Part shown: piece by piece, positions 9,763-19,158 of the stretch | Layout of the letters: each line of letters opens with the position of its first letter | Position numbering within the stretch: the first letter of the stretch is position 1 | Assembly: GCF_900156745.1 (NCBI RefSeq) | Contig: NZ_LT707065.1 | Location: 2,232,001-2,296,000 of the forward strand | Direction of reading: 5' to 3' | DNA length: 64,000 nt | Origin: Achromobacter sp. MFA1 R4 | GTDB taxonomy: Bacteria; Pseudomonadota; Gammaproteobacteria; Burkholderiales; Burkholderiaceae_B | Made by a program: the position numbers and the translations under genes | The notes under the pieces: model-generated | The model's database searches: none | The model's input: only the letters and a program-made list of their open reading frames with translations | Told to the model about the DNA's origin: nothing

Positions 9763-9919
9763 TCCCCCGCCGCCGGGCCCCGGGGGTCGCCGCCAGCGCT
9801 GGCCAAAACCGGGTGCCGGTTTGCGCAGCAATCGCCATTGTTGATGTACAGTTCGGGCTGCGTTGAACGGTGTCCGCCCACATCGGGTCGAGGGCGGCTC
9901 CAAGCACCAATCCTTGCCC

Positions 9920-10957
9920 ATGCCCACACGAATTCTCATTGTTCGCACGTCCTCTTTGGGCGACCTCGTCCACATGCTGCCGGCGATCACGGATATCGCC
10001 CGGCATGTGCCAGACGCACAGATCGACTGGGTCGTCGAAGAGGCGTTTGCCGAGATCCCCTCGTGGCATCCCGCCGTCAATGAAATCATCAAGGTCGCGC
10101 ATCGCCGCTGGCGCAAGTCCTGGTGGTCCGCGCAGGTGCGGGCCGAGCGCCGCGCGTTGCGCGAGCGCCTGCGCGCCGTGCGCTACGACGTCGTCCTGGA
10201 CATGCAGGCCCTGCTCAAATCGGCGTGGCTGGTGCGCCAGACGCAGGGCGTCAAGCACGGCCTGGACTGGCGGTCGGCGCGCGAACCCCTGGCCTCGCTG
10301 TTCTACAACGTGCGCCATCGCGTCGAGTTCTGGCAGCCCGCCGTGATCCGCCAGCGCAAGCTGGCCGGGCTGACCTTCGGCTACCAGCACGCCGGCCTGC
10401 CGGATTTCGGATTGCAGGCGTTCGCCCGCCAGGCGACGCAGGCGCCCGAGCCGGTCCTGGAAGTGGGCAGCGGCGGCCTGAACACCACCGAACTGCCCCG
10501 GCTGCACCATCTGGACACCGACCGCGGCTACGCGGTGATCATGCCGTCGGCCAGCCGCGACGACAAACTGTGGCCCGAAGAGGACTGGCGCGCGGTGTTC
10601 CGCCGCCTGCGCGAGGCCGGCTGCATGTTGAAGCTGCTTGCCGGCAATGACCAGGAGGCCGAGCGCGCCCGCCTGCTGGTGGCCGGCATGGACGGCGCCG
10701 AGGTCATGCCCCGCATGGATCTGTCCGCGGTGGCCAAGCTGCTGGCCGGCGCGCGCCTCATGGTGGGGCTGGACAGCGGCCTGACGCACCTTTCCGCCGC
10801 GCTGGGCCGCCCGACCATCGGCATCTACCGCGCCTCCACGCCCGTGCGCACCCCTCTGGTCGGGTCCAACTACACCGCCAGCCTGGGCGACCGCGGCGCC
10901 TCGCCGTCGCGCGAGGCCGTCATGGCCTCGGTCGAGCAGGCGCTGGCCGCGCAGTGA
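9920..10957 (+). CDS. waaC: Lipopolysaccharide heptosyltransferase I
   Basis: The enzyme adds the first L-glycero-D-manno-heptose to Kdo of the inner core. The 345-residue GT9 protein begins MPTRILIVRTSSLGDLVHML, the typical opening. The C-terminal nucleotide-sugar site reads GLDSGLTHLSAALG and continues into the GIYRAST loop. The ATG at 9920 is chosen because similarity starts there; the frame extends 19 codons upstream. It is followed one base later by waaA, so the two form an inner-core operon. Confidence 0.92.
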   Translation: MPTRILIVRTSSLGDLVHMLPAITDIARHVPDAQIDWVVEEAFAEIPSWHPAVNEIIKVAHRRWRKSWWSAQVRAERRALRERLRAVRYDVVLDMQALLKSAWLVRQTQGVKHGLDWRSAREPLASLFYNVRHRVEFWQPAVIRQRKLAGLTFGYQHAGLPDFGLQAFARQATQAPEPVLEVGSGGLNTTELPRLHHLDTDRGYAVIMPSASRDDKLWPEEDWRAVFRRLREAGCMLKLLAGNDQEAERARLLVAGMDGAEVMPRMDLSAVAKLLAGARLMVGLDSGLTHLSAALGRPTIGIYRASTPVRTPLVGSNYTASLGDRGASPSREAVMASVEQALAAQ

Positions 10958-10958
10958 C

Positions 10959-12290
10959 ATGAACCGCGGCGTCTATACGCTCGCGCTCCGGGCCCTCGCG
11001 CCCCTGATCTGGCTGTGGATGGCCCATCGCGCCCGGCGCGCGGGCGGGCGCTGGGAAATCTTTTCTCCCGAGCGGTTCGGGCGTGTTGGGCCGTCGTCCG
11101 AGCCGTCTTCCCAGCCGTCCCAAGTTGCGTCCCTGATTCCTTCGGAAAATCCTTCCGCGTTGCCTTACGCCGCGCCTGTCTGGGTGCATGCCGTCAGCCT
11201 GGGGGAGACCCGGGCGGCGCTACCGCTTTTGAACGCGCTGCTCGAACGCGGCCTTCCGGTGTTGTTGACCCATGTGACGGCCACGGGCCGCGCGGAAGGC
11301 GAGCGCCTGTTCCAGGACGCCATCGCGCGCGGCCAATTGCGCCAGGCCTGGCTCCCGTACGATTTTCCCGGCGCGACGCGCCGCTTCATGGCGGCCCATC
11401 GTCCGCGCTGCGGCCTGCTGATGGAACGCGAGATCTGGCCCAATCTGCTGGCCGCGGCGCGCCAGGCGCGGGTGCCGATGGCGCTGGTCAGCGCCCGCTA
11501 TTCCGAATCGTCCCTGCGGCAGGCGCGCAGGATGGGCGGCGTGATGCGCGAGGCGCTGGCGGGGCTGGACATCGTGCTGGCGCAGACGGCCGAGGACGCC
11601 GGCCGGCTGGCACAGGCAGGCGCGCCGGCGGCCCAGGTGACCGGTAATCTCAAGTTCGACCTCGTCCTGCCGCCCGCGCAGGTACAGGCGGGACGGGCGT
11701 GGCGCGCCCAACTGGGCCGGCGTGTCGTCGCCGTGGCCAGCACCCGCGAGGGCGAGGATGCCCCGTTCCTTGACGCGATCAAGCGCCACGCCGCCGCGCC
11801 GGACGCGCCGCTCTTCCTGCTGATTCCGCGCCATCCCCAGCGCTTTGACGAAGCGGCCCGGCTGCTGACAGACGCAAAGCTGGCGTTCGTGCGCCGCTCG
11901 GCGGGCACGGCCCCCGCGCCGCAGGCCGCCGTGCTGTTGGGCGACACGCTGGGCGAGATGGCCTTTTATTACGCCGCGTCGGACGTGGCGATCGTGGCGG
12001 GCAGCTTTGCGCCGCTGGGCGGCCAGAACCTGATCGAGGCCTGCGCGGCGGGCGTGCCCGTCATCGTCGGGCCGCACACGTTCAACTTCAAGCAGGCGGC
12101 CGAGGACGCCGTCGCGGCGGGCGCGGCGTGCCGCGCCGAGCGCGAAGGCGCGGCGGTGGACGCCGCCATGGCGTTGCTGGCCGATGAGGCGCGGCGCGAG
12201 GCCATGGGCGCGGCGGCGGCGCGATGGTTCCGCAGCCATGCCGGCGCCACGGCGCGCACGATGCAGGCGCTGGACGGGCTGTTGCGCTGA
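10959..12290 (+). CDS. waaA: 3-deoxy-D-manno-octulosonic acid (Kdo) transferase
   Basis: This 443-residue membrane-anchored GT30 enzyme transfers Kdo to lipid A precursor. Landmarks are an N-terminal hydrophobic anchor (PLIWLWMAH), WVHAVSLGETRAA with the catalytic-type Glu near residue 77, MEREIWPNLL and the C-terminal sugar-nucleotide site GGQNLIEACAAGVPVIVGP. It starts one base after waaC. A somewhat unusual serine/proline-rich stretch (residues about 45-67) sits between the anchor and the catalytic domain. Confidence 0.93.
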   Translation: MNRGVYTLALRALAPLIWLWMAHRARRAGGRWEIFSPERFGRVGPSSEPSSQPSQVASLIPSENPSALPYAAPVWVHAVSLGETRAALPLLNALLERGLPVLLTHVTATGRAEGERLFQDAIARGQLRQAWLPYDFPGATRRFMAAHRPRCGLLMEREIWPNLLAAARQARVPMALVSARYSESSLRQARRMGGVMREALAGLDIVLAQTAEDAGRLAQAGAPAAQVTGNLKFDLVLPPAQVQAGRAWRAQLGRRVVAVASTREGEDAPFLDAIKRHAAAPDAPLFLLIPRHPQRFDEAARLLTDAKLAFVRRSAGTAPAPQAAVLLGDTLGEMAFYYAASDVAIVAGSFAPLGGQNLIEACAAGVPVIVGPHTFNFKQAAEDAVAAGAACRAEREGAAVDAAMALLADEARREAMGAAAARWFRSHAGATARTMQALDGLLR

Positions 12291-12300
12291 AGCGATCCCT

Positions 12301-12702
12301 TCAGGATTCGTCGTGGCGGCCGGGGCGGAACACCAGCCATGCCGACAGCACGTACATTGCGCCGCTGTAGGTGGCCGCCGCCGCCAGCTGCGCGAGTACC
12401 GGTCTCACGTTGTAGGCCAGCAGGATCTTCAGGATCGCCAGGTTCAATAGAAAACAGACGGCGAAGGTGTAGAAAAAGCGGACGCCCTCGCTGGCCAACC
12501 CGCCCTCGCTGCGGAACACGAACTTCTTGGAAAAGAAGAAGCTCTGAATGAACCCGACGGTGTAGCCGATGATGTTTGCCAGGACGGCCGAGACGCCCAG
12601 GGCCATCAGGACGAAGATGACGCCAAAGCCGACCAGGGTGTTCAAACCACCGCCCAGCGCAAATCTCGCCAGGCGATGCGCTTCGTTCTTCAATCTAGAC
12701 AT
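12301..12702 (-). CDS. GtrA-family membrane protein (putative lipid-linked sugar flippase)
   Basis: The 133-residue protein has four hydrophobic segments. It opens with FALGGGLNTLVGFGVIFVL and contains FSKKFVFRSEGG, the hallmark of the GtrA/DPMS_3 family. GtrA proteins are thought to flip undecaprenyl-phosphate-linked glucose to the periplasm. Its start overlaps the end of the upstream glycosyltransferase gene by 8 bases. It ends 10 bases from the convergent waaA stop, with no room for a separate terminator. Confidence 0.87.
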   Translation of the reverse strand: MSRLKNEAHRLARFALGGGLNTLVGFGVIFVLMALGVSAVLANIIGYTVGFIQSFFFSKKFVFRSEGGLASEGVRFFYTFAVCFLLNLAILKILLAYNVRPVLAQLAAAATYSGAMYVLSAWLVFRPGRHDES

Positions 12703-13735
12703 GATGCTCGGGGTTGCTCGCGCTCGAACGGTTTTGCGGCGGCATACCGAACGTCGTGCCTGCGATGACGAATTGCGGCTTGCGATTGACCTTGAGATAC
12801 GCTCGGCCCAGGTATTCGCCGATCAGGCCCAGGCAAAGAGTCTGAATGCCGCCCACCATCAGAATGGTGGCAATGAGCGAGGTCCAGCCTCTGGGATAGT
12901 CCGTATGCAGGAACTCGTGGACGGTGATCACCAGGATCATGATCAGGCTGAAAACAGACATGCAGAAGCCGATACCCGTGGCCAGGCGCAGGGGCAGGAT
13001 CGAAAAGCTGGTCAGCATCTTGAGCCACAGCGATAGCGACAGCCGCAGGTTGTAGTTGCCTTCCCCGTCGGCCCGCGCTTGATGTTCGATGTCCACCGAG
13101 GTGATCGACGCAGTGACGTCCAGGATGAGCCCGTCCACATACGCGTACGGCCCGTCGTAGCGGATCACTTCCTGCACCACTTCCTGGCGCAGCCCCTTGA
13201 AAGAAGACAGGTATAGTCCCTTGGGTTTGCGCAGCGCGTACGTGGCGACCATGTCGTTGAACCTGCTGCCCAGCCGTTTCCACAGCGCGTGTTGACGACC
13301 GACATACCGCGTATAACAGACGTCGTAGCCGCTGCGCAGCGCTTCGAGCAGTTTTCCGATGGACTCCGGAGGGTGCTGCAGGTCATCGTCCATCAGGATG
13401 ACATAGCGACCCCTGGCGTAATGCAGGCCGGCCATCACGGCGTTGTGCTGGCCGAAATTCCTGCGCAATGTAATGCCTTTGACAAAGGGGTGGAGGCGGG
13501 CGTTGTCGGTAATGGCTTTCCAGCTGTCGTCCGGGCTGCAATCGTTGACCAGCACCAGCTCGAAACGGTTGGACAGGTGCAGCGTGTGCATGGCGTCGGC
13601 CACTTTGGCCACCAGCTTGGGCACGATGGTCTCGCTGCGATACACAGGAATGACGATCGACACTTCAAGGCCCTCGCTCTCGGATCGAGCGTCGGCGTCG
13701 AATGAGTCAGGATCTTGTCGAGTCGAGCTTGTCAT
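12695..13735 (-). CDS. GtrB/DPM1-like GT2 glycosyltransferase
   Basis: This family 2 transferase has a C-terminal pair of membrane helices, as in polyprenyl-phosphate glycosyltransferases such as GtrB and ArnC. Landmarks are VSIVIPVYRSE, the metal-binding MDDDLQHPPES and the C-terminal GLIGEYLGRAYLKV. I place the start at ATG 13735, which overlaps the upstream stop (ATGA) and gives 346 residues. A TTG at 13783 would add 16 residues, and AGGAAGAAG lies between the two, so this end is uncertain. It likely loads a sugar on undecaprenyl phosphate for the flanking membrane proteins. Confidence 0.85.
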   Translation of the reverse strand: MTSSTRQDPDSFDADARSESEGLEVSIVIPVYRSETIVPKLVAKVADAMHTLHLSNRFELVLVNDCSPDDSWKAITDNARLHPFVKGITLRRNFGQHNAVMAGLHYARGRYVILMDDDLQHPPESIGKLLEALRSGYDVCYTRYVGRQHALWKRLGSRFNDMVATYALRKPKGLYLSSFKGLRQEVVQEVIRYDGPYAYVDGLILDVTASITSVDIEHQARADGEGNYNLRLSLSLWLKMLTSFSILPLRLATGIGFCMSVFSLIMILVITVHEFLHTDYPRGWTSLIATILMVGGIQTLCLGLIGEYLGRAYLKVNRKPQFVIAGTTFGMPPQNRSSASNPEHHV

Positions 13736-15099
13736 TTCCGAAGTGTTGACTTCTTCCTGTGTTGCTTGTCGTTCGTTATCCAAAGTACCAAGCCGGTGAG
13801 CGCCATCAGGGTCGCGTACAGCTTGCCGAAATAAAAGTACCGGACCTCATACTGGTGGACCATGAATATGAGGTAGTAAGCCGATAGGACGGTGACATTG
13901 AGCCAGTTGAGCAACGGTGCGAAAACCGACCCCCGCCGCGCCAACGCAATACCCAAGAGGATGGCACCGATCATCGAGGCCAGGAAGTAAATGTTCGTGA
14001 CGTAATCCGTCACGCTCCGCGGTGATCCCGCCTGGTCCATATCTTGCTGACTGGCGAAGAAATACTTACCGATGATTCCGAACTTCATCGCATGCCACTG
14101 GATGGGATGCGTCAGCAGCGTACGGATGAACAGCCTGGCTGCCTCGTCGACCCGTCCGCACGTGCTGGGGTCGATGCGGCATGTCAGGCCTCCGCCCCCC
14201 TCGACAATGAATCCCCCTCCCTTGCTCAGCAACTCCTCACGGGTCGTTACCGACGTGGAAAAAGACAATTGCTCGGTATAGACCCACTTGGGACTGCCCA
14301 TCGTCACCTGGTGGTAGACACGCCACGGCAGCATCAGCACGTGAGCGGAAAGGACGATGACCAGCGCGACGCCCATCCAGCGCGCGCTTGCCGGCTCCTG
14401 CTTGCGACGCATCAGATGCCAGAGCCATGCTATCAGCAACCAAAACGTCAAACCGAGCACAAACAATTCGAACTGCGACCGAAAATACGCGGCGAATCCC
14501 AGGCTCATGCCCGCCAGGATGGCGAGCTTTCGGGGACGAATCGCGCCGAGCGCTTGCAGGGCATACAGCACGCCCAGAAAGAAGAAGGCGATGGAAAACG
14601 TTTCCCCGAAGATGACGCGACCGGGCTCCAGGAGGAATGAGCGCGCAACGGGCGGGACGAAGAGCGCCAGGGGCAACAGCCAGGCGAGGGGCGCTGATAC
14701 CCAGTCGCGCAGCGTCCGATTGAACTGGCACAGGACCAGGGCCCACGCCGCACAGGCCAGTAACTGGATGGCATAGACGAAATGGGGGGTATCCAGCCCC
14801 ATTACCTTGATCAGGCCCGCTTCGATCAGCAGGAAACCGGGCGGCCAGAAACTGATGATCCAGTTGTTGCTCGGCGCAATCCATCCCTTGTCTGCGATGT
14901 CCATGGCCCCCGTGATAAAGCTGCCCGGATCGGAAGGAACGAATTTGAGCAGGTCGCGGGCGGTAGTGTTAAAGGCGTCGATCTGTCCTGCGGGCTGGTG
15001 CACCAAGGTGGCGTAGGCGCCGAGAATCAGGAAGTAGCACAGGTACACGAGCAGGATGTGCGGAGTTTGCTCCTGGCTGGCCGGCGTGGCTTGGTTCAT
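13732..15099 (-). CDS. Polytopic membrane protein, probable GT-C glycosyltransferase
   Basis: This 455-residue protein has about ten hydrophobic helices and a large N-terminal periplasmic loop. The acidic residue in QIDAFNTTARDLL near the first helix and the overall layout resemble GT-C enzymes (GtrC/PMT-like) that use lipid-linked sugars outside the membrane. No exact family was recognised. The start is firm: AAGGAGTGAAATG gives an excellent ribosome site. It leads the cassette whose other members are the GtrB-like and GtrA-like proteins, which supports a role in adding a side-branch sugar to LPS or O-antigen. Codon use looks slightly AT-richer than its neighbours. Confidence 0.7.
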   Translation of the reverse strand: MNQATPASQEQTPHILLVYLCYFLILGAYATLVHQPAGQIDAFNTTARDLLKFVPSDPGSFITGAMDIADKGWIAPSNNWIISFWPPGFLLIEAGLIKVMGLDTPHFVYAIQLLACAAWALVLCQFNRTLRDWVSAPLAWLLPLALFVPPVARSFLLEPGRVIFGETFSIAFFFLGVLYALQALGAIRPRKLAILAGMSLGFAAYFRSQFELFVLGLTFWLLIAWLWHLMRRKQEPASARWMGVALVIVLSAHVLMLPWRVYHQVTMGSPKWVYTEQLSFSTSVTTREELLSKGGGFIVEGGGGLTCRIDPSTCGRVDEAARLFIRTLLTHPIQWHAMKFGIIGKYFFASQQDMDQAGSPRSVTDYVTNIYFLASMIGAILLGIALARRGSVFAPLLNWLNVTVLSAYYLIFMVHQYEVRYFYFGKLYATLMALTGLVLWITNDKQHRKKSTLRK

Positions 15100-15190
15100 T
15101 TCACTCCTTGATGGCGGCCTGCTTGGCGCCCCTGCAACGCAGGCACGCGGGCCGTGGGCTCCTCGGGCGAGCGCAAGCTGGGAGAGGGCG

Positions 15191-15220
15191 CGTATAAGGC
15201 GCAGGAAAGCGCACCGTCAC
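15191..15220 (-). promoter_or_regulatory. Candidate promoter for the GtrABC-like cassette
   Basis: On the minus strand GTGACG (15220-15215) and TATACG (15196-15191) are separated by 18 bases, 4 of 6 matches each to the sigma-70 consensus. They lie about 90 bases before the ATG at 15099. This fits a separate transcript for the three-gene cassette. Confidence 0.35.
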
Positions 15221-15263
15221 GGATCGTTCCGGGCGGGGCTTTCCAACGCAACGTACAGCAATC

Positions 15264-15428
15264 TTATGGGTTTTGCTTGGGCGTCAACGTGACCGCGCCA
15301 GGATTCAGTTCCTGGCTGAAGCGCCGCGGGTCCCGGCCTTCGTCGTCGGGCCTGGCGCCCAGCCAGCCCTGTCCCAGCGCATACACGCCCAGGTTCGCAA
15401 GCAGAATCAGGATCAATAGCACGCGCAT
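15264..15428 (-). CDS. Small membrane protein downstream of coaX (54 aa)
   Basis: An ATG begins 12 bases after the coaX stop in the same frame and runs 54 codons to TAA. The first 18 residues (MRVLLILILLANLGVYAL) form one membrane helix or signal anchor. The rest ends with FSQELNPGAVTLTPKQ. In related betaproteobacteria the gene after coaX often encodes a membrane-anchored SPOR-domain protein, and this N-terminus looks like that of such proteins, but the SPOR domain itself is absent. It is either a short family member or a truncated remnant. Position and hydrophobic start make expression with birA-coaX likely. Confidence 0.6.
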   Translation of the reverse strand: MRVLLILILLANLGVYALGQGWLGARPDDEGRDPRRFSQELNPGAVTLTPKQNP

Positions 15429-15440
15429 GCCGGGCCTGCG

Positions 15441-16247
15441 TCAGGGATGAGGGGACAGCGTGGCGCGCGCGACGGCGGCCAGCCCGTCGAGCACGGGGTG
15501 GTCCAGGTAGACCGGCACCGGCGCCGCGCCGAAGGCGCCGCCCGCGTCGGCGAGCAACCGTTCGATCTCCTGGTGCACCTCGGGCCAGCCGCCGCCGGCC
15601 GCGTAGATTTGCGGGGTCTGGCCGTAGCGCTGGCGGCCGGCCAGCCATTGGCGCACCACGGCGCCGGCCTGGGCGGCGGCGATGCCGGATGCGATGGCCT
15701 CGTGCGTGTCCGTGGGGTAGGGCACGACCTGGCCGTTGGCGATGGGCAGGTTGGCCGTGCCATGGGCTAGCGAGGTGCGCATCATGGCCGGTCCCGGCAG
15801 GATCAGGCCGCCCGCGAAGACGTTGTCGGGTCCGACGGTGTCGATGGTGGTCGCGGTGCCGAAGCTGGCCAGCACGAAGGGCGGGTGGGTGCCCGGCAGG
15901 CGCGACAGCACGCCCAGCAGCGAGGCCCAGCGGTCCGCGCCCAACTGGGTGGGGTTGCGATAGCTGTTGACCAGGCCCAGCGTCGTGGCCTGTGATGGCG
16001 ACCACGTCACCGCGCAGCCGCGTTTCTGCAGGATGGCCGCGATGGCATCGCCGCGCGCCGCGCCGGCCACGTTCACGCCCAGCGCGCGCCGCGGCGCTTG
16101 AGGCAAGCCCGCCAGCCAGCTGTCCAGCGCGTCCAGGTCCAGGCCGTCGAACGCGACGACCGCGGGTTCGCGCGGCATGTCCGGATTGCTGGCGTCCAGC
16201 CAACCCACTTTGAGGCGGCTGTTGCCGGAGTCGATGAGAATAATCAT
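15441..16247 (-). CDS. coaX: Type III pantothenate kinase (Baf/CoaX family)
   Basis: This kinase catalyses the first step of coenzyme A synthesis, phosphorylating pantothenate. The 268-residue protein has the ASKHA-fold landmarks of Coa[17 protein letters not shown] at the start, [20 protein letters not shown] and [11 protein letters not shown]. In Bordetella the homologue was first named Baf (Bvg accessory factor). Its start overlaps the birA stop (ATGA), so the pair is translationally coupled. Confidence 0.93.
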   Translation of the reverse strand: MIILIDSGNSRLKVGWLDASNPDMPREPAVVAFDGLDLDALDSWLAGLPQAPRRALGVNVAGAARGDAIAAILQKRGCAVTWSPSQATTLGLVNSYRNPTQLGADRWASLLGVLSRLPGTHPPFVLASFGTATTIDTVGPDNVFAGGLILPGPAMMRTSLAHGTANLPIANGQVVPYPTDTHEAIASGIAAAQAGAVVRQWLAGRQRYGQTPQIYAAGGGWPEVHQEIERLLADAGGAFGAAPVPVYLDHPVLDGLAAVARATLSPHP

Positions 16248-17095
16248 GCTTGGCGTCGAATCGAAATTTCACCGACCGAGATCGGTGTGGCGCCCTCGGG
16301 CGTCTGCACCAGCAGGCGGCCTTGCTCGTCCACGCCACAGGCGGTTCCGCTGAGAAGAATAGCGTCCTTGTCCAGCACGTTCACCTTGCGGCCCGCCAGC
16401 GCGTCCACCTGGTCGAAACGCTGCCGGAAGGCGCCGAAGCCTTCGCGCTCGAGCGTGCGCACCGCGTCGTGCCACGCCGTGGCGCTGGCGCAGACCAGGT
16501 CGGCGGCGGCCGCGGCGTGCGCGGACGCGGCCTGCACCTGGGTCCAATCGGCGACCTCGCGGCCCAGCGCGCGCGACAGCTCGGGGGCATCGACCAGGTT
16601 CACGCCCATGCCGATCACCACGGTGTAGCCGGCGTCGCGGCCGCCGGGATTGCGGGTGGTCTCGACCAGGATGCCCGCCAGCTTGGCGTCGTGCCATTGC
16701 ACGTCGTTGGGCCATTTCATGCACAGCGCGCGCGCATCGCGGCCGGCAACGGCACGCAGGGCTTCGCACGCGGCCACGCCGGCCAGCGGCGACAGCGCCG
16801 CCAGTTGCATGGCGGGCAAGTGCACGTCGAACGCGCACGAGAACATGAGCGTGGAGCCCGAGCGGTTCTGCCAGGGACGGCCGGCGCGGCCGCGGCCGGT
16901 TTCCTGCAGGTGCGTGCCCAGCAGCCACGGCTTGCCCGGCCCGGCCCCCGACCGCGCGCGGGCCAGCAGGTCGGCGTTGGTCGATCCAGTGCTGGCGGTC
17001 CAGGCGATGTCCTGGAAGGCGGGCAGGCGGTCGCCCAGCGTCCGGGCGAGGATTTCCGGGGCGGGCAGGTCGATGGGGCGGACTTGGTCGAGCAT
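16244..17095 (-). CDS. birA: Biotin--[acetyl-CoA carboxylase] ligase
   Basis: The enzyme attaches biotin to the carboxyl carrier protein of acetyl-CoA carboxylase. The 283-residue product has the ligase core: [13 protein letters not shown], the biotin/ATP loop GRGRAGRPW and KWPNDVQW followed by KLAGILVET. The C-terminal SH3-like domain is present. The N-terminal winged helix of E. coli BirA is absent, so it should not act as a repressor. The ATG at 17095 is chosen because the frame upstream is open but unrelated. It is the first gene of birA-coaX, 93 bases from the divergent permease gene. Confidence 0.92.
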   Translation of the reverse strand: MLDQVRPIDLPAPEILARTLGDRLPAFQDIAWTASTGSTNADLLARARSGAGPGKPWLLGTHLQETGRGRAGRPWQNRSGSTLMFSCAFDVHLPAMQLAALSPLAGVAACEALRAVAGRDARALCMKWPNDVQWHDAKLAGILVETTRNPGGRDAGYTVVIGMGVNLVDAPELSRALGREVADWTQVQAASAHAAAAADLVCASATAWHDAVRTLEREGFGAFRQRFDQVDALAGRKVNVLDKDAILLSGTACGVDEQGRLLVQTPEGATPISVGEISIRRQA

Positions 17096-17188
17096 GGCGG
17101 CGATTGTAGGGCACGCGGGCCGCGCTCGCGGCCGCGCAGCCCCTGCGTATATGATTGACGACACATTTTGCATCGATAACCGGACGAC

Positions 17189-18319
17189 ATGCCGCATTCC
17201 GCCTTGCTTGCGACCGCCGCCGCGCCTTTTCGCCACGAGGGCGGGGTTTGCCACGTCGGCGGCGACTGGAGCGTGCTGGCGCTGGCCGAGCCGGGCGAGG
17301 TCGACCGTCGGCGCGCGGCGCTGGGCCGGGCGGCCCAGGCCGGCGCGCGCTGGGACATGCACGGCATCGACCGGCTGGATACGATCGGCGCGCTGATCAT
17401 CTGGCAGGCCTGGGGCGAGAAACTGCCCGAGCGCGTGCGCTGGGGCGCCGGACAGCAGGACGTCTTCAACGCCCTGGCGATGAACAAGGGCGAGGCGCTG
17501 ACCGCGGCGCCCAGGCCCGAGACCTGGGCGTGGGTGCGCGCCATGGGCGGCGGGATCCTGCGGGCGGCCGAAAACGGCAAGGCCCTGCTCATCATGCTGG
17601 GCCAGTTGGTGCTCGACGTGGGCGCGATGCTGCGCCGGCCGCGGTTGGGGCCGTGGCGCGAGATCTCGGCGCAGGTGTACCGCACCGGCGCGCAGGCGCT
17701 GGGCATCACCGCGCTGGTGGGCTTTCTGATCGGCGTGGTGCTGTCCTACCTGTCTGCGCAGCAACTCCAGATGTTCGGCGCGGACCGCTTCATCGTGCGC
17801 CTGCTGGGCGTATCCATCGTGCGCGAACTGGGCCCGGTGCTGGCGGCCATCCTGGTGGCGGGCCGCTCCGGTTCGGCCATCACGGCGCAGATCGGCGTCA
17901 TGCGGGTCACGCAGGAACTGGACGCCATGCTGGTCATGGGCATCTCGCACGGGCAGCGCCTGATCCTGCCGCGCGTGGTGGCGCTGGCGGTCACCATGCC
18001 CCTGCTGGTGCTGTGGACCAGCGCCATGGCGCTGCTGGGCGGCATGCTGGCCGCGCAGGCGCAGCTTGGCGTGTCCGCGCAGTGGTTCCTGCAGTCGCTG
18101 CCCGACGCCATCACCCTGACCAATTACTGGATCGGCATGCTCAAGGGCGTGACCTTCGGCATCCTGATCGCGCTCATCGCCTGCCACTTCGGCCTGCGCA
18201 TCCAGCCCAACACCGAGAGCCTGGGCCGCGGCACCACCACCTCGGTGGTCACCTCGATCACCGGCGTCATCCTGCTCGACGCGGTGTACGCGGTCATCTT
18301 CAGCACGGTGGGCATCTGA
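17189..18319 (+). CDS. MlaE-type ABC permease with N-terminal STAS-like domain
   Basis: The 376-residue protein has about 110 N-terminal soluble residues resembling a STAS domain (WDMHGIDRLDTIGALIIW). An MlaE/YrbE permease with five to six helices follows, including IVRELGPVLAAILVAGRSGSA-type core sequence. MlaE permeases pair with an ATPase and an MCE protein to move phospholipids between inner and outer membranes. The fused STAS domain substitutes for a separate MlaB. The stop overlaps the ATPase start (TGATG). Confidence 0.88.
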   Translation: MPHSALLATAAAPFRHEGGVCHVGGDWSVLALAEPGEVDRRRAALGRAAQAGARWDMHGIDRLDTIGALIIWQAWGEKLPERVRWGAGQQDVFNALAMNKGEALTAAPRPETWAWVRAMGGGILRAAENGKALLIMLGQLVLDVGAMLRRPRLGPWREISAQVYRTGAQALGITALVGFLIGVVLSYLSAQQLQMFGADRFIVRLLGVSIVRELGPVLAAILVAGRSGSAITAQIGVMRVTQELDAMLVMGISHGQRLILPRVVALAVTMPLLVLWTSAMALLGGMLAAQAQLGVSAQWFLQSLPDAITLTNYWIGMLKGVTFGILIALIACHFGLRIQPNTESLGRGTTTSVVTSITGVILLDAVYAVIFSTVGI

Positions 18320-19158
18320 TGAACAGCGCCACCCAGCACCGGCTGTTCACCGAAGAAGGCGTCACCGTCGAGCCGGTCATCACCGTGCGGGGCCTGCGCA
18401 CCGCCTTCGGCGACCACGTCGTGCACGACAACCTGGACCTGACCGTATTCCCCGGAGAAATCCTGGTGCTAGTTGGCGGGTCGGGCACGGGCAAGACGGT
18501 GCTGCTGCGCCAGATCATCGGGCTGGACGTGCCGGCGGCGGGCACCGTGAAGGTGCTGGGCCACACGCTGTCCGAACTGACGCCCGGCGAACGCCGCCGG
18601 CTGTCATACCGGTGGGGCATGCTGTTCCAGGCCGGCGCGCTTTTCTCCGCGCTGTCGGTATTCGACAATGTGGCCTTGCCCCTGCGGGAACTGCGCACGG
18701 TGCCCGAGGACCTGGTGCGCGACGTCGTCATGTGCCGGCTGGCGATGGTGGGCCTGTCGTCGCGCGACGCCGACAAGCGCCCGTCCGACCTGTCCGGCGG
18801 CATGGTCAAGCGCGTGGCGCTCGCGCGCGCGCTGTCGCTGGACCCGGAATTGCTGTTCCTGGACGAGCCCACGGCCGGGCTCGATCCGCTGCGATCCGAC
18901 GAGTTCGTGGACCTGGTGCGCAGTCTGCACCGGCAGCTCGGCTTTACCGTCGTCATGGTGACGCACGACCTGGACACGCTGCTGGCGCTGGCCACGCGCG
19001 TCGCGGTGCTGGCGGAAAAGCGGGTGATCATTTGCGACACGGTGCCTGAAGTGCTGAAGTTCGATCACCCGTTCATTCATACGTTCTTCCTGGGCGAGCG
19101 CGGCTTGCGCGCGCTGGGGGACTTGGCACCGAAGGGAATGCAACATGGAAAACCGTAG
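18319..19158 (+). CDS. MlaF-type ABC transporter ATPase
   Basis: This 279-residue ATP-binding subunit carries Walker A GGSGTGKT (residues 53-60), signature LSGGMVKR, Walker B LLFLDEPTAGLD and an H-loop (MVTHDL). The LSGGM signature is usual for MlaF-like ATPases. It overlaps the permease at its start (TGATG) and the MCE gene by 14 bases at its end, so the complex is made in step. Confidence 0.92.
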   Translation: MNSATQHRLFTEEGVTVEPVITVRGLRTAFGDHVVHDNLDLTVFPGEILVLVGGSGTGKTVLLRQIIGLDVPAAGTVKVLGHTLSELTPGERRRLSYRWGMLFQAGALFSALSVFDNVALPLRELRTVPEDLVRDVVMCRLAMVGLSSRDADKRPSDLSGGMVKRVALARALSLDPELLFLDEPTAGLDPLRSDEFVDLVRSLHRQLGFTVVMVTHDLDTLLALATRVAVLAEKRVIICDTVPEVLKFDHPFIHTFFLGERGLRALGDLAPKGMQHGKP

